Assembly: GCA_009783115.1 (NCBI GenBank)
Contig: WRHT01000015.1
Coordinates: 1-13,897, forward strand
Reading direction: 5' to 3'
Source: Desulfovibrionaceae bacterium
GTDB lineage: Bacteria; Desulfobacterota; Desulfovibrionia; Desulfovibrionales; Desulfovibrionaceae
Length of the DNA: 13,897 nucleotides
The position numbers and the translations under genes were made by a program. Of the stretch, positions 1 to 6,666 are shown one piece after another (within the stretch, counting starts at the first letter, position 1; each line of letters opens with the position of its first letter). The notes beneath the pieces were generated by a model that saw only the letters and a program-made list of their open reading frames with translations, was not told the origin of the DNA and searched no databases.

Positions 1-675
1 CACGGGGTCCAGGGTATCCAGTATTTCCTGGGCTTCAGCGATTTTCAGGCGCAGGTTGGAGGCGATGATGTCCGCCAGGCGTCCGGGGTGATCCACCGAG
101 GACAGGGCCTGGTTGATCTCCTGGCTGTTTATGCCGCGCAGGTTCAGGATTTTTTCGCTCATGGCCTTGGAGGCGTCCATCAGGGCTTCCACCTCCAGGC
201 CGCTGGTGTGTTCAGCCCGTTCCGGGGTGAGTTCGGCCCGGCATTCCAGGTAGGCGCCGTTATTCATCACGGCCACGGCCCGGGCGCGGGTGATGCCGTG
301 CACCACGATCTTCATGCGGCCGTCGGGCATTTTCAGCATACGCAGAATGCCTACCACCGTGCCCATCTGGTGCAGATCCTCTGGGCCGGGGTTCTCCACC
401 GATTCATCCTTCTGGGTGAGGATGAACAGGTAACGGTTGCCGTTCAGGGCCGCGTCCACGGCCTGGGTAGAGGATTCACGCCCCACGAAGAGTTGCAGCA
501 TCATGTAGTTGAAAATGACCACGTCGCGCACCGGGAGCACCGGGAGCACCGGGGGTATGTCCGTGGGCAGGCTGTGGCCGGGGGGTTCGCGGAAGGGCGC
601 GCCTTCGGCCGGGGCTGTTTCCGCCGGGAGCTGTTCGGCCGGTATATCTTTATCCCTGGGGTCTTGATCGCTCAT
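1..675 (-). CDS. lon: Lon ATP-dependent protease, N-terminal part (cut by the window edge)
   Basis: This is the first 225 codons of a Lon protease, open to the left edge with no stop. Lon is a cytoplasmic AAA+ serine protease that degrades misfolded and regulatory proteins. What is visible is a Pro/Glu-rich leader of about 40 residues, then the Lon substrate-binding N-domain. It opens with LPVLPVRDVVIFNYM and FVGRE, continues with the GTVVGILRMLKMPDGR strand region, and ends in the helical part near NLRLKIAEAQEIL. The ATPase and protease domains lie outside the window. I chose the ATG at 675 because GAGG (682-685) sits 6 nt upstream. An in-frame ATG at 687 has no comparable site. The wording of the N-domain recalls Desulfovibrio Lon proteins, from memory. 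It follows radC in the same direction, about 120 nt downstream. Identity is near certain; organism is inference. Confidence 0.95.
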   Translation of the reverse strand, partial: MSDQDPRDKDIPAEQLPAETAPAEGAPFREPPGHSLPTDIPPVLPVLPVRDVVIFNYMMLQLFVGRESSTQAVDAALNGNRYLFILTQKDESVENPGPEDLHQMGTVVGILRMLKMPDGRMKIVVHGITRARAVAVMNNGAYLECRAELTPERAEHTSGLEVEALMDASKAMSEKILNLRGINSQEINQALSSVDHPGRLADIIASNLRLKIAEAQEILDTLDPV

Positions 676-795
676 GGCATACCTCATGCCCGGCCGCAAG
701 CCGGAACGCGGAGTTCGGCGGGCGTGAGAAAGCCCGTGTCTGCAAGAGATAAGCACTTCGGGACATTGTTCAATAGGCCGGGGAATTTTTTTGGA

Positions 796-1470
796 TTAAA
801 GCCGTCTATCGCCCAAGATGCTGAAGCTCTCGTCCGCGGTTACGATAAGGTGGTCCAGGAAGCGGAGGTCCACGGCCCTGGCGGCCTCTTGCAGTTTCTT
901 GGTCGCCTCCAGGTCCGCCCCGGAGGGGGCGGCTTTGCCTCCAGGGTGGTTGTGCACCAGGATGAAGCCGGAGGCCTTCAGGGCCAAGGCCCGTTCCAAA
1001 ATTTCCCTGGGGTAAAAGGCGGCCTCGCCAATGCTGCCCTTTTGTCCTTTTTCCCAGGCCAGCAGGCGGTTTTGGGCGTCCACAAAGGCCATCCAGACCT
1101 CTTCCCGATCCTGCCCGGCCAGGCGCGTCCTGGCCATGCCGGCCACTGCCTCCGGGGAGGCCAGGGTTTCATGCCGCCTGGGGGCGGATTCGGCGTAGCG
1201 GGCCAGGATTTCGCGCCAGAGCAGCCATGCGTCGGCCAGGGCCGGACCAAAACCCTCCAGGGCCATGAGTTCCGCCGGTTTAGCGTCCAGCGCCCCCTTG
1301 ACCGACTGGAAGCGCCGGAGCAGCTCCTTGGCCAGGGGCTTGGTGTCCCGCCGGGGCAGCACCTGGGCCAGCAGGAGTTCCAGGGTCTCGTAATCCGCCA
1401 GGCTCTCCGGGTTATCCCGGAGCCTGGCGCGCAGGCGTTCCCGATGTCCGTGGTAGTGCATGGCAGGCAT
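796..1470 (-). CDS. radC: RadC family (JAB/MPN domain) protein
   Basis: A 224-residue RadC-like protein, close to the usual family length of about 220-230. Residues 1-95 form the N-terminal helical region with a helix-hairpin-helix-like EGFGPALA (72-79). Residues 100-224 are the JAB/MPN domain, with the metal-binding signature HNHPGG (173-178), then PS and Asp186. Metalloprotease-type JAB chemistry is known for the fold, but the role of RadC itself is unsettled; the old link to DNA repair is doubtful. The frame stays open upstream to an ATG at 1701. That start would run through the terminator and into the glycosyltransferase gene, and the extra residues look non-coding, so ATG 1470 (MPAMHYHGHRERL) is preferred. 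Its ribosome site is weak (GGA about 5 nt upstream). Possible -10 boxes are TAAAAT (1518-1523) and TATAAT (1592-1597), each without a good -35. Confidence 0.93.
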   Translation of the reverse strand: MPAMHYHGHRERLRARLRDNPESLADYETLELLLAQVLPRRDTKPLAKELLRRFQSVKGALDAKPAELMALEGFGPALADAWLLWREILARYAESAPRRHETLASPEAVAGMARTRLAGQDREEVWMAFVDAQNRLLAWEKGQKGSIGEAAFYPREILERALALKASGFILVHNHPGGKAAPSGADLEATKKLQEAARAVDLRFLDHLIVTADESFSILGDRRL

Positions 1471-1612
1471 TAATCCGTCTCGAATCGCGCCGGAGCGGGC
1501 TGGCGCGGACACACATAATTTTAACAGGGCGCCTGAAGCGTTTGGAAACTGATCTATTGCGTATATGGACCATTTTGGAGCTGCCGGCAATATTATATTC
1601 TTATGGAAAGGC

Positions 1613-1637
1613 AAAAATTCCGGCCCATACGCCGGAA
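1613..1637 (-). terminator. Rho-independent terminator ending the glycan operon
   Basis: Read on the minus strand, the TAA of the GT9 gene (1641-1643) is followed after 3 nt by a perfect 7-bp stem, TTCCGGC/GCCGGAA. The loop is 6 nt (GTATGG) and a run of five T follows. In plus coordinates the arms are 1618-1624 and 1631-1637 and the T run is 1613-1617. It marks the downstream end of the polysaccharide unit and insulates radC/lon. Confidence 0.85.
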
Positions 1638-1640
1638 ACT

Positions 1641-2624
1641 TTAGCGCAAAAAAGCCGAAACTGCCTCCAGCACGCTTCCGGGGCTGATTTCTTGCATACA
1701 AAGCGCATTGTCACAGGCGGCAAAATGTTTGCCATCATAGCAAGGGCGGCAGGGCAGACCGTCACCGCCGGAGAGGGTCCGTATATTTGTTCCGCTGCCC
1801 AGCACTTCGCGGGCAAGCGTCGGGCCGAACAAAGCCACAACATTGCCCTGTAGCAGGTTCATGCAGTGGATGGGGCCGGTATCGTGTGAAACCAATACCC
1901 TGGCCTCGCGCAGCAAGCCGAATAAGCCGGGGATATCCGTCTTTCCCACAAAATTTGTCACCGGCAGACCCGCAAAGGCGGCGCTCTCCGCCACATCGTC
2001 CTTTCCTCCAATAATTCCTACCGTCAACCCGTGGCTGAGGAGCAAGCGGGCAAGTTCCTTGTATTTTTCCAAGGGCCACCGGCGCACCGCATCGTCGGCC
2101 AGAAAATTTCTGGCGCCGCCGGGGGCGAGTAGCACGGCGGGAGTCTGTATTGTCGAAGGCAGTTTGGAGGCGTCCAGTTCCGGAAATACCGGAACCGGCA
2201 TGTTCGTATCGTCCTTTTCCAGAATCAAACGGGCATACTCCGCGCACCGGGCGCGGCCGGGGATAATCCCGCGCCTGTTTCGGAAACTTCGTGTCCGCTT
2301 GCACCATGCCCCCAAGCATAGCGCATGGTACAGGCGGTCGCGGTAAGGAATCAGGGCCAAATCGTAAACCCGGCCGGCAATCAGGCGGTTTGCCGCGAAC
2401 ACCGCTGCCAGACGTTGCGCGAACGACCCCCGCAACAGGGCGGCGTCATCCACCCGAACAATTTCCGGTGGCTCGCGCAGCAGGGACAGCAGTTCGGCGG
2501 CTCCCGTCCCGGCCATCCAGGTGACGCGCGCTTCTGGAAAACGTTGCCGGATGGCTGAAAGCATGGCCGTGCCGCTGGCTACGTCACCCAATGCGCCGAG
2601 TTTGATGATAAGGATGTTTTTCAT
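1641..2624 (-). CDS. Glycosyltransferase family 9 (heptosyltransferase-like)
   Basis: A 327-residue GT-B enzyme of the GT9 family, which includes the LPS heptosyltransferases WaaC, WaaF and WaaQ. The N-terminus MKNILIIKLGALGDV (1-15) is the typical first strand and acceptor loop. The C-terminal half has the donor-site signature SHDTGPIH (246-253) followed by FGPT (266-269). A late cysteine cluster (C292, C295, C304, C309) is common in this family. It probably acts at the cytoplasmic face on the lipid A core or on an adaptor sugar. The donor (heptose or another sugar) cannot be read from sequence. ATG 2624 gives the canonical start and overlaps the upstream GT2 stop by 4 nt (ATGA), which implies translational coupling. 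An upstream in-frame extension to 2828 reads through the GT2 gene and is rejected. It is the last gene before the terminator. Confidence 0.9.
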   Translation of the reverse strand: MKNILIIKLGALGDVASGTAMLSAIRQRFPEARVTWMAGTGAAELLSLLREPPEIVRVDDAALLRGSFAQRLAAVFAANRLIAGRVYDLALIPYRDRLYHALCLGAWCKRTRSFRNRRGIIPGRARCAEYARLILEKDDTNMPVPVFPELDASKLPSTIQTPAVLLAPGGARNFLADDAVRRWPLEKYKELARLLLSHGLTVGIIGGKDDVAESAAFAGLPVTNFVGKTDIPGLFGLLREARVLVSHDTGPIHCMNLLQGNVVALFGPTLAREVLGSGTNIRTLSGGDGLPCRPCYDGKHFAACDNALCMQEISPGSVLEAVSAFLR

Positions 2625-3649
2625 GGCAATAGACCCGCCGGTTTGCCCATGCGGCCGCGCAATCCGTCCAGCACGGCGCGGCAGACAAGAGGAAGGCGGT
2701 TCGCTTGTCCGCGCCGGACGCGCCTGCCCATCACCCCCAGGCAGCTGAGCAGCACCAGAGGCAAGGTCCTGGGGTAATGTTTGCGCATCATGTATATCCG
2801 GTTGCGCAGGTTGAGGTAATCCACCCATTCCGGACGATGGAAGTCACTGTAGCCGTCGGCGTTTTTCGTCCCGGAGCTGCCGCCTTCCTTATGGTAGACG
2901 ATGCTTTCCTTGGCCCAGGCCGGGGAAAAGCCGGCTCGCGCGCACAAGATCCCGTAGTCGGTATCCTCGCAATACATGAAGTATGATTCGGGCAGCAAGC
3001 CCACAGATTCAAGAACATTTCTGCGGACAAGTAGAGACGCCCCGGTGATGCACGACAGAGCGGCTTCGACCGGCGCCGGATCCGTGGCCAGCACGTCGTG
3101 CAGTTTTTTTCCGCCTTGCAAAAATTTTGCGGAGCCGGTCCAGGGCGAAAGCGAAAATCCGGCGGCGCACTGTACCGTAAACCTGTCGTGGGCATAGACC
3201 ATGGTGGATCCGGCAAGGCCAGCCTCCGGATTTAGGCTGAGCCGCGCACACAGTTTTTCCAGGGCATCCGGCATTGGCGCGGTATCATTGTTGAGCAGCC
3301 AGACAGCCGCGCAATCCGGGTCCCGCAAGGCCAGGCGTATGCCGGTGTTATTGCCCGCGGAAAAGCCGTTGTTTACGGACAGCTTGATGGCGATATGCCG
3401 CGCGTCAAGCGGCAGCGAAGGCGCGGCGTGTTTTTTTTCCCACAACAGAACAGGTGTGGCGAAGGCCCTCCAGCCTTCCATAATTTGTTCAACAGAGCTA
3501 TCGGCGGAATTGTTGTCCACGACGATGATTTGTCCTGGCTGAAGCGGCATGGCCGCAAGCGCGCGCAGGCAGACGAGGGTGTCGGGCGCGTTCTGGTAAT
3601 TGAGAATGATAACAGCGACGTTTATCGGTTTGAGAGGCGCTGCCGTCAT
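2621..3649 (-). CDS. Glycosyltransferase family 2 (rhamnosyltransferase-like)
   Basis: A 342-residue GT-A fold enzyme. Visible motifs are VAVIILNYQN (11-20), IIVVDNNSAD (41-50), the metal-binding LLNNDT (118-123, DXD equivalent around D122), a GASLLVRR segment (203-210) and the catalytic ED at 228-229 in FMYCEDTDYG. This pattern matches the WbbL/rhamnosyltransferase branch of GT2, inverting enzymes that use a nucleotide sugar and a membrane-linked acceptor. Residues 280-342 form a basic, partly hydrophobic tail that may touch the membrane. The actual donor is unknown. The start overlaps the GT4 stop by 4 nt (3646-3649, ATGA) and the stop overlaps the GT9 start the same way, so three glycosyltransferases form a coupled block. 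Confidence 0.9.
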   Translation of the reverse strand: MTAAPLKPINVAVIILNYQNAPDTLVCLRALAAMPLQPGQIIVVDNNSADSSVEQIMEGWRAFATPVLLWEKKHAAPSLPLDARHIAIKLSVNNGFSAGNNTGIRLALRDPDCAAVWLLNNDTAPMPDALEKLCARLSLNPEAGLAGSTMVYAHDRFTVQCAAGFSLSPWTGSAKFLQGGKKLHDVLATDPAPVEAALSCITGASLLVRRNVLESVGLLPESYFMYCEDTDYGILCARAGFSPAWAKESIVYHKEGGSSGTKNADGYSDFHRPEWVDYLNLRNRIYMMRKHYPRTLPLVLLSCLGVMGRRVRRGQANRLPLVCRAVLDGLRGRMGKPAGLLP

Positions 3650-4941
3650 GCCGTCACCTTGGCGGCAAGTCCTTCTTTTCGCGCGGTTTCCATAGTCCTG
3701 ATCGCTTCAAGGCAGGCTTGGGCGCTGATTTCGTTCACGGCCATGCCGCGGGGATATTCCCGGCACTTTGCGCCCTGCGCGCCGAGGTCAAAACAAACGA
3801 CGGGCATACCCAATGCCATGAGTTCATCTACCACATAACAATAGCTTTCCGGGCAAATGGAGGGCACGAGGCAGAGGGTTACGCCGTATTGGACAAGCAG
3901 AGATGGAAGCGCATCCCGCGCATATCTCCCGGTAACAAACACGGCGTCAGAAGGATAGGGAACCTTCATCTCGCCAATGACGATCATTTTTTTTTCTTCT
4001 CCGCCACGTCTCAGAAGGTCGGCTAATTCGGCGACGATTGCGCCGCCCTTATGGATATCCATTGTGCCAACGGCGGCAATGACAGTTGGAGCCGACGAAG
4101 GCAGGGATGGGGAATTGCCGGTAACTGCTTGAGTTTTCTGGTAAAGCAAAAGTTTGTTCCGGATATCGGGATACACTTGCGCTACCATTGCTCCGGTACA
4201 CCCGTGGGGAATCCAGATGGTTTCACATGCCAGCAGAAATGCGCGCCAAGCATCGCGCCATACAAATATAGAGGCGGGAGTATGGGGCGCGGCAAACAGA
4301 TTACGCCACAGGCACGCCGCGCATACTGTTTTATCCTCCGGCAGGCCGCAAAAACGCAGGTTCCGATCTAAGAGGATAATGGTCGGGCAGAGACAAAAAA
4401 AGTCATGCACATAAAAACGTACAGGTATCGTTTCCGCCATGCGCGTGAGCCATGAGAGCCAAGACAACGGCTCCGGCCAAGAAACAAGATTGTTGCAAAA
4501 AATCGAATCCGGCGCCGCGGCCTCAATCAGCCGGAGCAGGTGGACTCTGTTTTGGGCAGTTTTGTGAATGTCTCCGCTTTCATCGCGCCAATGGATCGCG
4601 TACTTTCTGGTCTGAATATTATAGACGGCCACAGCTACAGCCATGCCTTTTTCTTCCAGGTTTTTCCTGTAGCTTGCGCTGAAGCGGTTCGCGCCGCCTC
4701 CGATCATGGTGTCAATAATAAGTACAGCCACACGCGGCGGTTTATCCGTAGTTTCCCGGTTCGCCGCATGAATTTGCCCGGCATATTGCCCGTCCGGATC
4801 CGGTTTCCGCGCCGCCACCCGCCGCAATGAAGCCAGAAGCAACGGCCGGAAAAGGGGGGAAAGGAGTTTTGCACACACTCGCCACAAGCCGCGCATGAAG
4901 CCATATTTTTCAAAATAGGATTTGATCTGTCTCCACACCAT
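3646..4941 (-). CDS. Glycosyltransferase family 4 with a cysteine-rich segment
   Basis: A 431-residue GT-B glycosyltransferase, probably GT4 (retaining). The N-domain starts after a basic leader at about residue 70 (VAVLIIDTMIGGGANR, the glycine-rich acceptor loop). The C-domain has VGTMDIHKGG (291-300) and the donor-site EX7E pair, E365 and E373, in PESYCYVVDE. Between the lobes lies HDFFCLCP (179-186), then C198, C207 and C210, a cysteine pattern seen in a subset of GT4 enzymes that may hold a metal or form a structural knot. Basic residues 1-45 and Trp/Arg-rich helices suggest membrane association. ATG 4941 is the first start after an in-frame TAG three codons upstream, and its ribosome site is poor. 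It lies 118 nt from the upstream ParB-like gene and overlaps the downstream GT2 by 4 nt. The sugar transferred is unknown. Confidence 0.87.
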   Translation of the reverse strand: MVWRQIKSYFEKYGFMRGLWRVCAKLLSPLFRPLLLASLRRVAARKPDPDGQYAGQIHAANRETTDKPPRVAVLIIDTMIGGGANRFSASYRKNLEEKGMAVAVAVYNIQTRKYAIHWRDESGDIHKTAQNRVHLLRLIEAAAPDSIFCNNLVSWPEPLSWLSWLTRMAETIPVRFYVHDFFCLCPTIILLDRNLRFCGLPEDKTVCAACLWRNLFAAPHTPASIFVWRDAWRAFLLACETIWIPHGCTGAMVAQVYPDIRNKLLLYQKTQAVTGNSPSLPSSAPTVIAAVGTMDIHKGGAIVAELADLLRRGGEEKKMIVIGEMKVPYPSDAVFVTGRYARDALPSLLVQYGVTLCLVPSICPESYCYVVDELMALGMPVVCFDLGAQGAKCREYPRGMAVNEISAQACLEAIRTMETARKEGLAAKVTA

Positions 4942-5059
4942 ATCAAGCTACATATTCTATTCTGAATAATTTCTTTCAATCATCTGGACACCCCACGCTG
5001 CTCATCTTTACAGGCTTCCGATATAGGAGGAAAATTGTTTTAGCAAACTTATTTTTTAA
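4942..5059. other. AT-rich junction between the ParB-like gene and the GT4 gene
   Basis: A 118-nt gap that breaks the otherwise tight packing of the operon. It is AT-rich, shows no convincing terminator or strong promoter, and gives the GT4 start (4941) no clear Shine-Dalgarno sequence. Together with the 98-nt gap on the other side it sets off the ParB-like gene as a separate insert-like block. Confidence 0.5.
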
Positions 5060-6568
5060 TCATTTAAACAGAACAATATGGTATAATCGCCGTAGCCTTT
5101 GATAAACAGGTTCAGGCAGGGAGCGTTTAATTAGCATTACTCCTCTATGAAATTGTTTTTTTATAATGTTTTTTAAAAAGTGGATAAAATCGATAAAGTA
5201 CAGATAAACTGCATGTATCCGCAATAAAAGCGTATTTAATTGTCGAAAAAATACACTCAACAAGGTCCGCCTGTATTTGAGCATGAGCACATCGCGCGTA
5301 TCCTTTAGTTTGCCCCTGAGCCCCTTGGCCAATTTTACGATATCGGCGCTGACAAACTTGACTCCATATTTATAGAAAAAATGACGGGGATCGTTGATCA
5401 GCAAATCCTCTCTGAAAGGAATATTGAGATATAACAAGTTGTGATTATTTATTTTATTCTCGACATCCTCAATATCAGGCGCTCCTTTATCAAATATATA
5501 ATCAATGTCCCTAACATCCCTCAGGCCGTAAGCCGCAAGCGTGCCGCCGCTTACAAGCGCAAATTTACTTTCATCATCAGGATGCTTTTTCAAGATCGCT
5601 TTATATAAAGCGAATTTTTCTTTAAAGACAGGAGTGTGGGCTTTTCGTCCGTAATTTAGGCAATCAAGGCTGTTTTTATTATGGACAACTCTTGCGATGG
5701 CAACCGCTTCAGAGTGATCGTCTGTTGTGTGCAGAGAATCATTACCTTGTTGCAGCACAGCGCGAACCTTGTCTTTGAAAGATTGCATATCTTCAACGCC
5801 TTGCCGATAGAAAATAATGGTTGCCGGACTCCCTCTCCGGTACCGGCGTGCTGCAAAGGTTTTTTCTTGGTAATCATCCCACCAGTCCAGGTCGCCGTAT
5901 AATTCCGTGACCAAATTTTGCATGCCGCGCTTTGTAACGTGCACATCGGTCGAGTGGAGGATTTCGTTGCGGGACGCGAAAAGGGCAAGACCTTCGTGCA
6001 GTTTTTCAGCAGCGCATGGAAAAAATACAGCCGCCCGCATGCGGAGGTCGAGTTCAATATGCCTTTGGATAAAGGTGTCCACAAAGAAGGGATTGACTCC
6101 TATGGAACGCAACGTTTCGGCATCCTGGCGCTGCGGCTCGCCCAGAAGCGTCACGCAAGGCAATTTTTCAATGCCGAGCGCCAGGGCGGCGGCAACCCGG
6201 TGAGCGCCGTCAACGATACTCCCCTGCACCAGAGGAATAATGGATCGATTTTCGTCAAAGCCGTATTCACGAAACGAATCAATCAATGCGCAAAATTTAC
6301 GCACATAGTCATCAAGGCATGTATGTCCCGGATCGAATCCGCCTGTCTGTTCGTGCCAAGTTTGTATAAGATTGGTGTAAATTTCATGCCCCAAATCAAG
6401 GCAATGTCCCTGAAGATAGTATCTGGCAAACTCATAGCGCGCCAAAATATCCAGCCTGTTTGGAGTCAGCAGCGTATAGGGCGCATGCCGCTCAACGACT
6501 GCCGACTCAGGCAAAGTCTGGTAGCGCAATGTATTTTCATGAAGTAACATATGAAAATCGTTAGACAT
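5060..6568 (-). CDS. ParB/sulfiredoxin-like and nucleotidyltransferase-like two-domain protein
   Basis: A 502-residue protein that I do not recognise as a named family. Residues 105-140 read like a ParB/Srx N-domain: IIPLVQGSIVDGAHRVAAA with the core DGAHR (120-124) and then a typical LPCV strand. Residues 320-432 read like a nucleotidyltransferase fold: FALVSGGTLAAYGLR (336-350), then the acidic pair D354/D356 in DIDYIF, and a later KLKDTRDVLMLK (420-431). Between them is a segment with TTDDHSEA (281-288) and NKNSLDCLNYG. The C-terminal 60 residues are basic and aromatic with hydrophobic stretches (about 445-475), perhaps a membrane anchor. ParB/Srx folds include the small-molecule kinases SerK and SbnI, and the NTase fold includes phospho-transferases, so a role in making or attaching a phosphorylated substituent is possible; this is inference. 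Start ATG 6568 has GGGG (6576-6579) 7 nt upstream. The 3' half is AT-richer than its neighbours. Confidence 0.75.
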   Translation of the reverse strand: MSNDFHMLLHENTLRYQTLPESAVVERHAPYTLLTPNRLDILARYEFARYYLQGHCLDLGHEIYTNLIQTWHEQTGGFDPGHTCLDDYVRKFCALIDSFREYGFDENRSIIPLVQGSIVDGAHRVAAALALGIEKLPCVTLLGEPQRQDAETLRSIGVNPFFVDTFIQRHIELDLRMRAAVFFPCAAEKLHEGLALFASRNEILHSTDVHVTKRGMQNLVTELYGDLDWWDDYQEKTFAARRYRRGSPATIIFYRQGVEDMQSFKDKVRAVLQQGNDSLHTTDDHSEAVAIARVVHNKNSLDCLNYGRKAHTPVFKEKFALYKAILKKHPDDESKFALVSGGTLAAYGLRDVRDIDYIFDKGAPDIEDVENKINNHNLLYLNIPFREDLLINDPRHFFYKYGVKFVSADIVKLAKGLRGKLKDTRDVLMLKYRRTLLSVFFRQLNTLLLRIHAVYLYFIDFIHFLKNIIKKQFHRGVMLIKRSLPEPVYQRLRRLYHIVLFK

Positions 6569-6666
6569 AATTCTTCCCCTTCGGGCGAAATTGGTCGTCT
6601 ATAAAGATTATTAGTGGATTAATTTTTGCCCTCTCCCTGTTTCGCCATGAATGCGCAGAAACGGAA
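6569..6666. other. Junction between wzt and the ParB-like gene
   Basis: A 98-nt gap after the wzt stop. Apart from the ribosome site near its end I see no convincing terminator or promoter. The stretch turns AT-rich toward the ParB-like gene. Confidence 0.5.
6576..6579 (-). promoter_or_regulatory. Ribosome binding site of the ParB-like gene
   Basis: On the minus strand GAAGGGGAAG precedes the ATG at 6568. The GGGG core is 7 nt from the start codon. It fixes the start and gives this gene its own strong initiation site, unlike the coupled genes around it. Confidence 0.6.

Noticed and set aside
676..795. Heat-shock or sigma70 promoter for lon (TTGAAC with a TATCTC-like box)
   Set aside because: The -10 match is poor and no sigma32-type pair is convincing; lon could also be read from radC.
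88..1473. A 461-codon open frame on the plus strand
   Set aside because: It runs antisense through lon and radC, whose minus-strand products have clear family motifs. Its translation is His/Gly/Gln-rich shadow sequence typical of GC-rich DNA.
1471..1701. N-terminal extension of radC to ATG 1701
   Set aside because: It would cross the terminator and enter the GT9 gene, and the added residues do not resemble RadC.
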